The notes under the pieces are model-generated. The model searched no databases, had not been told where the DNA came from, and worked only from the letters and a program-made list of their open reading frames with translations. A stretch of 64,000 nucleotides of DNA from Dryas octopetala (Eukaryota; Streptophyta; Magnoliopsida; Rosales; Rosaceae), in NCBI GenBank assembly GCA_963921425.1, contig OY992833.1, positions 6,855,228-6,919,227 of the forward strand. The letters are read 5' to 3'. This document shows positions 21,420 through 33,295 of the stretch, one piece after another (position 1 is the stretch's first letter; each line of letters starts with the position of its first letter). The position numbers and the translations under genes were made by a program.

Positions 21420-22070
21420 TTGAAGAATCTGCCTCCTTCTTGGACACATGGAACTCTGCATGAGATTGAATGATAGGTCTACTGCATCCTCGTGCACAAC
21501 TAGGGTTCCTATAAGGCATATTATTGCAGAGGCAAGCCCCTGCCCATGACATTATGTTTTTCAGCATCTCTTCTTAAATGAATGTATTTGTCTAGTCTAA
21601 CATACCCAATTATCCTCTGCTAGTTTAAATTGGAGTGCCTGAATATTTACTAACGAACATGCACTTATTAACGTCTCAATAACTTAATTGTCATAATTTT
21701 CAGGATGCACACCGATACGTCATTTATTTACCAAACAATGCAGCCACGTATTCATATATACACAGTCACATTACTCACATCCATAAACAACAGAACGAAC
21801 AAAATGCATAAAATAAAATGGCCAAGCATACACTTCATCCATAGTACTTAGATTGAGTCTTAGTACAACAATAACCAAGCAGATACCCAAGAAGCAATTC
21901 TCACAACATGAAAACTGCAAAATTAATCAAGAGTAACAGCAATCTTCCTGATTGTAGCCTGCCAAGTTTAGTGACGTCACAACCAGTTTTGCACATTATA
22001 ATTACATTTGTTAATACGGGGAGTAAATTTCATCAGGATCAGGTGACCACGATGAGTCAGATGGCCACCA
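21420..22070. other. No gene seen
   Basis: Sequence between the module copy and the first captured exons. Nothing coding is recognised. Confidence 0.4.
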
Positions 22071-22076
22071 TGGACG

Positions 22077-22490
22077 CTAATTGGCAGGGGTGCAGTCTGG
22101 CGATGACTCTGAATGATAGTCGTTCCCAGGTTCTTCATCCACCAAATCCAGGGGTCTGGACTGTTGAGATAAATCAGGGGCAGCTAACCCTTGTGATGAA
22201 TCCGCGACATTTGACACTCCGGTATCTTTGGGTGGTTGTGATGCCGAAACATTGGTGAATCCACAGTTCTTGTACTCATCTACCCATATCCAGCCATGGC
22301 AGTCAGCCTTACCCTAATACAAAACACATGCATTATGACATTTCAATGTTTTGGTTGCACAAATGGTCGGCCAAACTTAACAAAAACGTTCACTTACATT
22401 AGTCCCTTTGCATCCCCAGGCTGGGCGTTGATTACCTTCAAAATTGGCAATATATTGCATCGAACCATTGTTGTCACAGTACAAAAACAT
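22077..22490 (-). pseudogene. Captured exon pair of an unrecognised gene
   Basis: On the minus strand an exon (about 22490-22398) reads YCDNNGSMQYIANFEGNQRP, then AWGCKGTN. It is followed by a consensus donor GTAAGT, an 84-bp intron ending TATTAG, and a second exon (22313-22077) reading GKADCHGWIWVDEYKNCGFT, then NVSASQPPKDTGV, to a TAG stop at 22079-22077. Reading frame and splice sites agree, so this is a real former 3' end of a gene. I do not recognise the protein; its Cys and Trp content suggests a structured domain. It lies directly downstream of the receptor exons and may have been joined to them by the element. Confidence 0.45.
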
Positions 22491-22606
22491 GACTTTAATT
22501 TCTGAACTTGAGCTATTTAGACATCAATGCATTACTAGATTTATTTCCTATTACAGTGAAATAGAAAAACAACAACAAAAAATACCAAGACGTTAATTTC
22601 TCTTAC

Positions 22607-23489
22607 CTTCACAACTTTTGACACCATCACCTTTAAACCCAGCAGGACACTTGTATTTGACCTCTCCATCATCATGTTTAGAGAAATAATAGGAATTTAA
22701 AATAAATATATTTTCCAAGAGCAGAATGTTTTGTTTTAAAAAAAAAAAAAAAAAAAAAAAGGAACACATAAAGATCACTTACCGTACAAGCAAAATATGC
22801 ATGTCCATCTTGAGCTTCATGCCAACCACCTCCATTGTTTACCTTGCACCTCCCAGGCCCACTCGCTGGAAGCCAATGGTAATATTAATATATTGAAATA
22901 CAATGTGCAACAAAAGGAAAACTTTTGCAAAGTGGAAGTATTCTAGCTATAATTTGATTAACATGAAGAAGAATATAAGAACTGAAATTTCAGTGTAGAT
23001 TTCCATTGATCTGTAACCCATACATATTTATTTTTAGAACTAAGTCTGCAATATCTAGATATAAACAACTAGGATCATTAAATCTTGATCAAACCTTTTG
23101 AGCAACTTGAATGCAAAACCAGGAGCATTAAAAAAATCCACAATTTTTTTTAACCACACTTTTGCCTTCTCTATTTAATTTTCATGTCTTTTTTGACATA
23201 AACAAAAAATATATAGTTTTTTCGTTTTACCTTCACAGCTAGTGTAACCATCTCCTTTGAACTGCACACCATCAACTAGGGGGCACTCAAAAACCCTCCC
23301 ACGAAATGTATCCTGAGTGTGCGAGCCGAAGTCCCAAAGAAGAGGAGTTAAAATACACGATTTTCTGATTTGTCAAAAAGCATGTGATGAGCTAGTAAGT
23401 TATGATCTATACCTTGCAGGCTGTGAGGTTGGCTGCTTTATTTTGCCAGCAACCACCATTGTTATCCGAGCACGCATTCGTCTCAACAT
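22607..23489 (-). pseudogene. Vacuolar sorting receptor fragment (EGF-like exons)
   Basis: Four collinear exons on the minus strand: 23489-23413 ([20 protein letters not shown]), 23312-23231 ([20 protein letters not shown]), 22865-22783 (ASGPGRCKVNNGGGWHEAQD) and about 22665-22607 (CPAGFKGDGVKSCEG). They match the EGF-repeat region of plant vacuolar sorting receptors, the type-I membrane proteins that carry cargo from Golgi to vacuole. Introns with GT and AG sites remain, so the capture was of DNA, not mRNA. Two cysteines of the fold are lost: VCECP became VFECP, and GGCWH became GGGWH. The luminal protease-associated domain, membrane span and cytosolic tail are absent. It is a decaying fragment. 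Confidence 0.85.
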
Positions 23490-24443
23490 CTACCATGAAT
23501 AAATAGTGAACACAACATTCAAGCCCAGAATGAAAAAATAACAAACAGATAATAAAACACCATACTAACAAGAGGGGCTTACCAGTACTCAAACAAACAG
23601 CTGGCTCAGTTGTGACAGTACAAAAGTAGCAATAAAAGTTATCAATTTTTCCTTCTTATGATGACATTTACATAGAAAACAAATTAAACAAAATAGATAA
23701 GAAAGTAAACATACCAGTATTCTCATCCTCAAATGATCCTTCAACTGCAGAGTATGTTAATCAAAATATCAGTCTTCCTAGGTTTGTGGAACTCATTATA
23801 GTCCAATATGCATTAACACAATTCCTTGTAACTCATTACAGGCCAATCTGCATGACATGTTTGAAAATCTTTCCAATAATTCACACGCGACTATAAAAAA
23901 ACTAATAAACCCCAATGCGGAGTACGTACTAACTACCCTTGACATACAAAACTACAAAAGAAAACCATAACAAGTGATAAATTTAGTTGAAAGCTACAAA
24001 TTGATCTGAACCAGCATCATCTAAGGAAAAGAAAAGGCTAAACATTTCTCAAGTATTATTCATATAAATTTCATCAAGTGTCCAATTACATCTGCTCTAT
24101 TGCAAGTCAAAACCAACATATTCCCTTACTCATTGCAGTTCACTTAAAACATGCATCAAGACCTTACATAGCTTTATTAATTTCCAACTCCACAATTTAC
24201 AATGATCCCAACCCAAAACATGTTCCTAAAAAAGAGAAACAGAAAATACTTCAACCATTAAAAGGAAAACCGCCAAAGTGATACAAGAGGTTCATACAAA
24301 CAAGAAAAGTAGAAAGAAATACAACAAACCAAAACAACTACAAAGTAGAAACCCAATCTAGTAGACTTCTCATGTGAATTGGGTAGCCTAGGTAAACAAA
24401 CACTTCAAAATTCCAAAAGCAAGCTAGTAACTCATTACCATAC

Positions 24444-24565
24444 CTGCATATTCTCAGGAGAAGCCAACTGACAAAGAAATTCAGGGTTTTGCATCATTCC
24501 TCTTAAATGAGAACTGCAATCATTGTTGCTATTTAATTGGGGGTTGGAGGCAAAAATCTGTTGTT
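24444..24565 (-). pseudogene. DSK2/ubiquilin-like exon fragment
   Basis: The minus strand encodes ASNPQL, then HLRGMMQNPEFLCQLASPEN and MQ, ending at a donor GTATGG. This matches an STI1-type repeat of plant DSK2/ubiquilin proteins, proteasome shuttle factors with an N-terminal ubiquitin-like and a C-terminal UBA domain. Neither end domain is present. The N-terminal side of the frame (to 24635) does not resemble the family, so the piece is truncated and fused to unrelated sequence. Confidence 0.75.
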
Positions 24566-24639
24566 GGGTAATGTTAAGAACAAGAATTTCACCATCAAGA
24601 GCCCATGTAAACAAAGTTCGAGTATCTTGTTTCAAAATC

Positions 24640-25480
24640 TCACCTCAATATATACATTTGGATATCTAATTATATTAGGAAAAAGGGAAGAAATAATTTT
24701 AGAACTAAGGATTAAGGAAGCATATCAAAAACTGGAACTTCAGGCCAGATTTTTTTGATTTTATTCTTGCCTCAGAATATCCAGCGGAATTAAGTGTTGA
24801 TCTATAATACCAAATCATAAAGAAATTTATAAAACCAACACCAGATTTTTGCCTAGATACAGAGAACTACCAAAAACCTACAACAAAATTCAACCAAATA
24901 TACTTTGATTGAGAACATAAATAGATTTAAAAAAGAAAAAAATACAAAAACAAAAACAGAGATTGAATTGAGAGAGAAAGGCCGAGCACCTGATAGCGCC
25001 AGTGAGATCTACAAATTCAGTAGTACATAAAAGAACTGTTTTAGGGCTACGGTTTCTCACTCATATCTCCATAAATTTGCTGGAGGAGTTGGATATAGCA
25101 GCAACCAACCCATATCTCAATATTTGAGGATGCGAGTGGGTAAGTCGATGATGGTGAGGTAAACAGGGCCACTGCCAGTAGGTAAGGACAAGGCTATTTC
25201 CTTGTCTTAGTCTTTTTTTGCACTCTCTGTGAGATGCAAAACCCAAATGCAGAGCTGAACATGCCCAAAAACCAAACTTGTAACTATCCCAAATGCAGAA
25301 GGAAAATAAAAACCCCAAAATGAAAAAAAAAACCTTGATAAGCAGAAAATGGGAGACTCCAGTGTCAGACGAAGGTGTAGTTAATTTGAAGAAACAAACA
25401 AACCTAAGAAAACCCCTAATTTGAAGAAAAACATAAACCCCAAAAAACCCCTAATTTGAAACCCTATTTCATAAAGAAGA
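24640..25480. other. No recognised gene between DSK2 fragment and leader
   Basis: AT-rich sequence with an open frame at 25061-25318 (minus) that has no domain I recognise. It probably represents intron or leader sequence of the captured unit. Confidence 0.35.
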
Positions 25481-25499
25481 AACCCAAGAGGATGAGGTA

Positions 25500-25653
25500 G
25501 AGAGAATGCTAAAAAGCGAAAGAGAGGAGGAATAGCTTACAGAGAGAGTGAGAGACTGAGAGGGCGAGGGCGGCGAGAGAGAGTCTGGGTGAGGCTACGT
25601 TATTTATTTTGAATGGAGAGTGAGATGAGCGGAAATTCTGTGTGATTTGGGTT
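25500..25653 (-). promoter_or_regulatory. Conserved CT-rich leader beside array 2
   Basis: On the minus strand this is a CT-rich leader between array 2 and the captured exons. From about 25555 it matches 33170-33295 beside array 3, including TGAATGGAGAGTGA and CGGAAATTCTGTGTGATTTG (plus strand). The same leader occurs before two different sets of captured exons, which suggests a common transcription start region. That role is inferred only. Confidence 0.45.
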
Positions 25654-26977
25654 TTACCATTTTTTTGATGCATCCCTCAAGAAAGTGGTAACTCAGTCAA
25701 GATTTGGTAACTTACCAAATCTTGAGCAAGAGTTACCACTTTCTTGAGGGATGCATCAAAAAAGTGGTAACTTCAAAAAACTGTCTAAAACCCAAGTTAC
25801 CAGTTTCTTGATCTTATATTCAAGAATATGATAACTTCACATCAAGAATGTGGTAACCACCTACGCATGCAACTGTATAATATGAAAAGGCAATTGCATT
25901 CTCAGAGTATTAAATACAAGCTCCTGTTTGCCAATCAGGTTTGAACATGCAATCACAAAATTATATCTTGACCAAACTTACTATTTTCTTAATTTTTTCT
26001 CAAGAAATGGTAAGTTACTATTTTCTTAATTGAAATTACCATTTTCTCGAACCAAACATCAAGAAAATGGTAACCAAATTAGTGGGGTAAAAAACGTTAC
26101 CACTTTCTTGATCGTTCGACCAAGAAAATGGTAACTTGATTCAAGAATGTGGTAACCATGCATGCCCAATGTTGACCAAACTTACCATTTTCTTGATCTT
26201 TTTTCTCAAGAAATGGTCAAATTTTCTCAAGAAATGGTAAGTTACAACATTCTTGATCAAAGTTACCATTTTCTTGAACCAACCATGAAGAAAATGGTAA
26301 TTAACCAAATCAGTCAAGCAAAACACGTTACCACTTTCTTCATCGTTCGATCAAGAAAATGGTAACTTGGTTCAAGTATGTGGTAACCAAGGCCAATCTT
26401 GACCAAAGTTACAATTTGCTTGATTTTTTTCCTCAAGAAATGGTAACATTTTCTCAAGAAATGGTAAGTTACCACATTCTTGATCGAAGTTACCATTTTG
26501 TTGAACCAAACATCAAGAAAATAGTAACCAAATCAGCCAAGCAAAACACGTTACCACTTTCTTGATCGATCGATCAAGAAAATGGTAATTTGGTTCAAGA
26601 ATGTGGTAACCCAGCCCAAGCTTCACCAAACTTACCATTTTCTTAATTTTTTTTCTCAAGAAATGGTAACATTTCCTCTAGAAATGGTAAGTTACCACAT
26701 TCTTGATTGAAGTTACCATTTTCTTGAACCAAACCTCAAGAAAATGGTAACGGAATCAGCCAAGCAAAAAACGTTACCACTTTCTTGATTGTTCGATTAA
26801 GAAAATGGTAACTTTGATCAAGAAAGTGGTAACCAAGCCCAACCTTGACCAAAGTTACCATTTTTTTGATTTTTGTTCTCAAGAAATGGTAATTTTTTTT
26901 TTTCAAAAAATGGTAAGTTATCATTTTCTTGATCCAAGTTACCATTTTCTTGAACCAAACATCAAGAAAATGGTAAC
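25654..26977. repeat. Palindromic minisatellite array 2
   Basis: Same monomer as array 1, starting with TTACCATTTTTTTGATGCAT and ending with TCAAGAAAATGGTAAC. Monomers are more diverged than in array 1. A diverged copy of the flanking module (25861-25975, with GGCAATTGCATTCTCAGAG) interrupts the array near its start. Confidence 0.9.
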
Positions 26978-27284
26978 ATCATCAGTGGGCCAAAAATTGT
27001 TTCACACTGCAACTGTGTATAGACGAAAGAGCAATTGCATTCTCAGACTACTAAACATAAGCTCCTGTTTGACAATCAGGTTTTGACATGCAATCCCAAA
27101 TTCTCAACAAAATTGCTTCTATAGTTATATACCAAGTTACCAACTATGAATTATAGTCTTAAGGTATAGTGTATTGGGTAAGTTATAGGATTTACAATTT
27201 GAAAAAAACACAGTAGGATTTAGGATATAGAATATAGGGTTTAAGTTTAAGTTTAAGTTTCTAAATTGACCGAAGCCCAAACCA
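26978..27284 (+). repeat. Array-flanking module, copy 2
   Basis: Matches 20724-21020 along its whole length, including TATAGTCTTAAGGTATAG and the AGGATTTAGGATATA stretch. It ends where a GTGAC-type repeat block begins. Confidence 0.88.
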
Positions 27285-27640
27285 AGTGACTAAAGCCTAT
27301 TAGTGACGAACAAAAAATATTCATCACTAAAACCTATACTTTTTAGTGACCAAAGTCTTTCCTCACTAAAAAATTGATTTATTGATGAACTATTCCATCC
27401 CAAAAATACCAAAATTTTGGTCACTAAAGGCCTATGTTTCATCACTATAGATGATGGTTTAGTGAGGAACATAAATATATTCATCCCTAAAATATGATGA
27501 GGTGGATCTGGTGGTTACATGAAATAGTGACCAAAATCTTCATTACTAAAACCTACCATTCGTTCACTAAAATATTGTAGATACATTTAGTGATAGAATT
27601 TGGTCACAACTTCGATTTTAATTACTATTTTAAACTCATT
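27285..27640. mobile_element. CACTA-like block with TTAGTGA subterminal repeats
   Basis: More than ten copies of TTTAGTGA or TCACTAAA occur in both orientations within 350 bp, spaced roughly every 20-30 bp. That is the style of the subterminal region of non-autonomous CACTA elements. No clean terminal CACTA/TAGTG pair is visible, so the ends are undefined. Confidence 0.45.
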
Positions 27641-27839
27641 TTTTCAAAATTACTACATTAAATACATCCTGCTTTGTTTTCAATATAAGTAGCAACAGTA
27701 GATGTTAATACATTTCATTTCAAAATGACAAGTGACTAGTATTCGGATATCAAAGTTTATCCATCAAAACATGTACATCTCTCTCACAACTTAGATTTTA
27801 ATAAAAAACCCAACAATGCAAATCTCTAGATACAAGATG

Positions 27840-28415
27840 TCCATTCCGAAGGCTTGTAATCTGTCCTTGAAATCTCAACAGCCTGCACAGACGACAAATT
27901 TCAAATTGAATAACAAGGGTATATTATACATATATATATCATCCATGTCACCAGAAATAAGTCCTAAAGTCAAAGATCATTTCTGAAGCTTACCTGCATT
28001 CCTTCCATGCCATTGATTCCTACTCCAATATCAGCCTCTTGAATCATGCCAACATCATTTGCCCCATCTCCAATTGCCAAGGTTGTCCTTCCTGTATGTT
28101 TTTTTTTAACCAAACGAGTAATCTGCAAAAATATAAGATTGATTTCAGGACACTCGTAGGTATTTTGAAATGAAAAGATGGAATGGGCTTGTTTTTCTTA
28201 ATTACAGAAGTTGGTAAGATGATAAAATTTAGTATAGAATATAAAAGAAGAAGAAGCCTTCTGTTTGCCTAACTTCTAAAATGAAGATTATATATAATAG
28301 ACCTACCAAATCCTTCTGTTTTGGAGAGACCCTGCAGCATATAACAGAGGCACAATTAACAGCCAAAGGAAAGCACTGGTCCTTCACATCACTTCTCAGA
28401 GCAATTTGAAGGCCA
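27840..28415 (-). pseudogene. P4-ATPase (phospholipid flippase, ALA) fragment
   Basis: Two good exons on the minus strand. About 28415-28307 encodes [20 protein letters not shown], and 28122-27994 encodes ITRLVKKK, then [20 protein letters not shown] and [29 protein letters not shown] is the hinge motif of plant aminophospholipid-transporting ATPases, which flip lipids across membranes. Splice donors (GTAGGT, GTAAGC-like) and a TTTTGCAG acceptor are intact and phases agree. A third exon start (27890-27838) begins AV as expected after GMQ but then diverges to unrelated residues and a stop. The phosphorylation Asp, actuator domain and membrane spans are absent, so no pump can be made. Confidence 0.85.
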
Positions 28416-28429
28416 GGGGTGCATCTTTA

Positions 28430-31110
28430 CTGCCTTCTTCAAACTTGAATTTGTGAAAACTTTCGAGTTGGTTTAAATGTCTTCTTTCATCGCCTGGAAA
28501 CTAGAATAAACAAAATATGTGATTACCAACTCAACTTCTATTGAAGTTGGATGTTTAAGAAAATTGAAACTTACTATAGTCTCCTTAAAACTCAAAGTCA
28601 ATTAATCCCATAACACATCTAAGTTTAAATGTTAAGTGTCTTAGAAACAAGTTCAAAAGGCCATTGCAAAATAGGTTTTACTTGTGTGCAAGTTAGTTAC
28701 TGGGATGCATGTGAAAGGAAACAAGAATCCATTGAGCATATTTGCACAGCAGAACATGATTATGTTTCTTTGTTCCATTGAAACCTATGGGTATTCTCAA
28801 GCACACAACAGTAGAATGAAAACAAACCAAGAAACTAGAAGAGTACCATCGACAACTACTGATTTGAGCATGTTCTTTCTACTTTTCTCTGTTGTGCAAA
28901 GAGATGACCACTAAAATGACATTAGGTGTGGATTGCCTCTTACAAGGAGAGAATCGATGAGAAGGAAACAGTGAAAGAGATCGAGCAGGAAATTAAGGGA
29001 GAAAGAGATTCAGTGAGAGTTTCGGACTGGGGATCTATACAAGAAATTTGAGAAGGCAAGCAACCAAACGCAAAGAAAAAGGCAAACAAAAAATATTTGA
29101 TGCCACGGACAAATATTGTAATGGATGAAAAGGTAAAATGTTATAATATTGTAATTAGATGAAAATGATGACATAAAATAGGCTGTGATTAAAATTAACA
29201 AAATTAAACGAGAAATTTAAAGTATTGAAACATTATATCTAAAATCTTATTTGGGATGCTTCAATAAAGATGACTTTGTTATCAAATTGCATACAATAAA
29301 AAACTGCAGTTATGAATCACTTTTTTCATATCATTAAGAAAAGAACATGGTTGAGATTTGAATATATGCATAAATGAAATTTGAAATTTGAAATGGAAGA
29401 AAAGAATATATCAATTATTTTCTTAATCCACAAACATAATTGCAACAATACCTTCTCCTGCAGATCAAACACCTTCAGATTTACTTCTTTAAATGTGAAT
29501 GTTGGTTTGCTTAACCCAGGAGTCCTTCATGAAAAAAAAAAAAAAAAATAGGGGTCAAGCAAATGGGGAGCAGAGTCATAAACTTGTGAGCATACTTGTA
29601 ATGAATTAATTAAGGAGACCAGGGTAAAAATGAGTGGGTAGCCAAATATAATTAGCAGCAAATCAAGAACGACAAAAATTATGCACTTAAGCTACTGCTG
29701 ACTTGAGGTTTCGTAATGGAAATATCTCAAAAATACCTTATAGCTCGAGAGCAGCCCCTAGTATCACCTTTGAGAGAAAATATAAAAAACATTCATTTTC
29801 ACCATTAGTATCCCTGTTTCTTTTTTCCATAACTTGACCAAAATTGAAGTCATGGTAATTTTCAAAAAATTGTAGAGAACAAAAAAAAATTTATAAAAAT
29901 ATACCAAGCTATAATCCTCTAGCTACAACCTTTACATTGAATATACATTCACATCCAAAAGAAAAAAGGTGGATCATCAAAAGAACAACTGAAGGCTTAC
30001 TGCATCATGAATGAATGTAATTGCACAACATATGGATATCTACAAATTTTTGCCTGCAGTATCCATTGTTTGAACATGACAGAAAATCAAGAATACACCT
30101 GCTCCTCCTCAACATATAAAACACTCATACAAAAATTATAAATAAATAAAAGAAAAAAGCAACATTACCTCTGTGTGAGGAATCAAGAATTAAACAGCCA
30201 AAACCCACTTATTACAAACACTAAAAAATAACAGAAAACTACAATGAGAGAAACTGAAAGTATATTGAAAGTAAATTAGAATGACCTGTAGGCTTCTATG
30301 CCAAGTCAATTAACAATGAAGGGTACTTTCTTCCTTAAGAAAAGTTCATACTATATTCTTCTTGTTGAATTGTTGAATCCTTGTTTTTCTTTCTTTATTA
30401 ACTACTTTCTAGAGGGGAGGGGTAAACTGATAATGGATTCCCAAGATTGCTTTAAGACATGCCACATGATTTGATAATGGATTCATGATTGTGTTAAGAC
30501 ATCTAGATGCTCCTTGCAACAAAAATTTCCGTTTTTTATCTCCAACATTCTGATACTAGTGATAATGAAGCAAAACCCATAATCAATTATCACCATTTAG
30601 ATTGCATAAACCGCATACAGTAAGGCTTGATAAAATTGCCCTTCACTTATGCCATCCCTGATCAGAAATATTTGTCATTCAAATAAGAACAGAGCAACCT
30701 AGTTGAAGGGTAACCCAAGTATTTTTTACAAACTTGCAGTTCCAATGTCAAGTTTTGTTGCACAGACTGACCTAGGATTACAAACATGTACCTGTATTCA
30801 AATCCTTAGTGGCTTCTGCCCTGTTACCTTCGTACACGAAACCAGAAGATCCCTGGACAAAAGAGAATATGATATTGAGATAGAATACTAACACCTTACA
30901 AAAAAATAAAATGGCAACAATTTCCATCATGGAGTAGCATTAAATGCAAGCAGAATATCGAAGGAACAAATTGAAGGGGCTGTATGAGGTTAGACTTTGG
31001 GAAATATTGGTGTGCTTGCCTATGGGCAAGCACAGGTTGGTACAAGCAAATGGGAGTTAACCAATGAGGTACTGCACCTTGAGAAAGTTCAAAAGAAGTG
31101 ATTCTAGAGT
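28430..31110. other. No recognised gene
   Basis: AT-rich sequence with A-runs and no exon that I can name. A minus-strand stretch near 29455-29525 reads TPGLSKPTFTFKEVNLKVFD with no family recognised. Probably intronic or captured sequence. Confidence 0.4.
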
Positions 31111-31118
31111 TCTCATAC

Positions 31119-31261
31119 CTGATCATGCCACCACTGACTGTGCCACGAACAGGGTCTTGCCATGTTTTATATAAATCTTGAATGAGTTCCTGTCTCTGAG
31201 CTTGAGCACAAACTAATCCAACATATTTGGTCACTTCAGGCCAATCATGGGAAGCTACTAC
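31119..31261 (-). pseudogene. Captured exon of an unrecognised gene
   Basis: A 143-bp minus-strand exon is framed by CTGTAG (acceptor) and GTATGA (donor). It encodes [20 protein letters not shown], then [17 protein letters not shown]. The clean frame, charged helical composition and correct splice borders suggest a piece of a conserved host protein. I do not recognise which. It lies in the same orientation as the flippase and receptor exons. Confidence 0.4.
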
Positions 31262-31269
31262 CTACAGTA

Positions 31270-32815
31270 GTACAAACATCCATTAGCAACAAGGTCTCAA
31301 CTTACATTACGGAAAGAAGTTCCTGGAGGTAAAGAATTTTACAGTAGCAATGGAGGGGCTGGAAGCTTATCCATTCTCAGGGTGAGTGAAATCTGCTCCG
31401 ATGGGACTTGGACTTGGTATTTACTTTTGTTGTTCAGAAAAATAAAAATGGGTTATTATAACACTAAATTCTAGCTTTAGTAGGACAAAAAAAGAAACTA
31501 AATATTGAATACTATAATCAGTAGTAAATTACCTCCTACTGGGGGCTTTCGTGAGTAATCCCCAGGTATGCTCAGTGGGCCTTTAGCTGAAACCACTTAA
31601 GAGTTTCTTCGTTTAGAAGCTTTTTCAGAGGAAGGGAATCTACAATGTAATTAAGATGTGAGGATCAAAAGTACTGCGTGTATTTCCATAGAGCAAAAAA
31701 GTAATATAGTTTACAAATTTTGATTAAGAGATGCATAAAAGTAAAATCATTTAGTCAAAACAAGATTACTTTTTACGTAAAAAGATTAGGTAGAAACAAT
31801 GTATTAACAAGATAATTTCAATACGAACATATACATCTCACTTGACTGTCTACCGTTCAAAATGTACCATGGGCTTTAAAGTTAAGGTAAAGTAAAACTT
31901 TCAATTTGTTCTCCCTAAAGCAATACTGTCTTTCAACTAGTGCAAAGTTTAGTTAATGAATGTTGACACCCAAAAACAGTGGAAGAGCTAAACAGTGCAT
32001 GCATTTCCAGTTTGTGGATGTCATCATATGAATTGTAGACCCAGCCTACAAGGGTGATCAACAAACCCATACTACGCATGATCTCATACCTTCCAGTTAT
32101 TTAGAAATATTGCTCTCCACCTGATCAAGTTTCTGAATAATTTCAACGGAACCTCATCATCGTAAAGTATATCTAATTTTAAACCTTCATGGAAAATAAA
32201 ATAGCCTGACAAATCAGCCCCACTTACTTACTCCTCCCCCCTTTCCAAGATTTTGAAAAGAAAAAGAGCATAAAAACAAACCCCACTTTTCTTTTTCCTT
32301 GCACAAATTAAAAAGAAAAAAGGGAAAGCTATAACTATTCACTACAAATGAAAACTCTTATTGCCACACGAAAAAATAGTACGCAGTCAATTACTTGGAA
32401 AGGTAGTAATCCTTCATATATCAGAGGTCAAAGAAAAGATGATATTCAGAATCAATAGTAAAGAAATAAAGGTGTGCACTGTGATAATCCTTCATATATT
32501 CCTAAACTGTCCACTCTTTAATAAAACTAATGCATGTAATTGTCCCCTGTGCATAGTCATAGTCAAATTTATTCCTAACAAAAACAAACACACAAAGGAG
32601 AACCTTAGAAAAATGAATATACCACAGGTAATCCCTGCTCATAAATATTTGTCATTCAATGTGTCTTGGCTTCAGGTTAAATTGCTGCAAGTGCCTGTTT
32701 CTGAGCCTGCATAAATTAGTTCAAAATCCAAATATTAAATTCATGAAAGAGATAGAGAGTTTGATATATGAATAAAACTACAAAATCAAATGTAAACAAA
32801 TCGAAGCCCTAACCT
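31270..32815. other. No recognised gene
   Basis: AT-rich sequence without recognisable exons. A 117-codon frame on the plus strand (32361-32714) has no domain and opposes the strand of the surrounding captured exons. Confidence 0.4.
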
Positions 32816-32819
32816 GGGT

Positions 32820-33295
32820 GAGAGAGACAGAGTCGGAGTTTTATAGTTTCTGAGAGATCGAAACTCGGTGAGAGAGAGAGTCTGAGTGAGTTTTCTGGGT
32901 TTCTAGGTTTCGAAACTCAGTGAGAGAGGGTCTGAGCTTTCTGGTATGATGGGCGATGGACGTGCTAGGATGGGTTTCTGAGTTTGCTGGGTTTTTGGTG
33001 GGAGGATGGCGAAAGGGTGCCGACAGGGCGAGGATTGAACGAGAGTGCCAGGACGGCGAGAGAGAGTCTGATCTTTCTGGGATGGGTTTCTGAGTTTTCG
33101 GTGAGAGGATGGCGAGATCGAGGGTGGCGAGAGGGCGAGGATTCAGTGAGAGCGTGAGAGACTGAGAGGGCGAGGATTCAGTGAGAAAGTGAGATACTGA
33201 GAGGGCGAGGGCTGCGAGAGACAGTCTGGGTGAGGCTAAGTTATTTATTTTGAATGGAGAGTGAAATGGGCGGAAATTCTGTGTGATTTGTGAAG
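32820..33295 (-). promoter_or_regulatory. Conserved CT-rich leader beside array 3
   Basis: Plus-strand GA-rich sequence with repeated GTGAGAGACTGAGAGGGCG-like units. The end next to the array matches the leader beside array 2 (25555-25653). A 179-codon minus-strand frame across it is Ser/Leu/Pro-rich low-complexity sequence, not a credible protein. A role as a shared leader or promoter is inferred from position only. Confidence 0.45.

Noticed and set aside
22593..22778. Signal-peptide-like hydrophobic frame before the receptor exon
   Set aside because: The hydrophobic stretch is translated poly(A)/poly(T) intron sequence.
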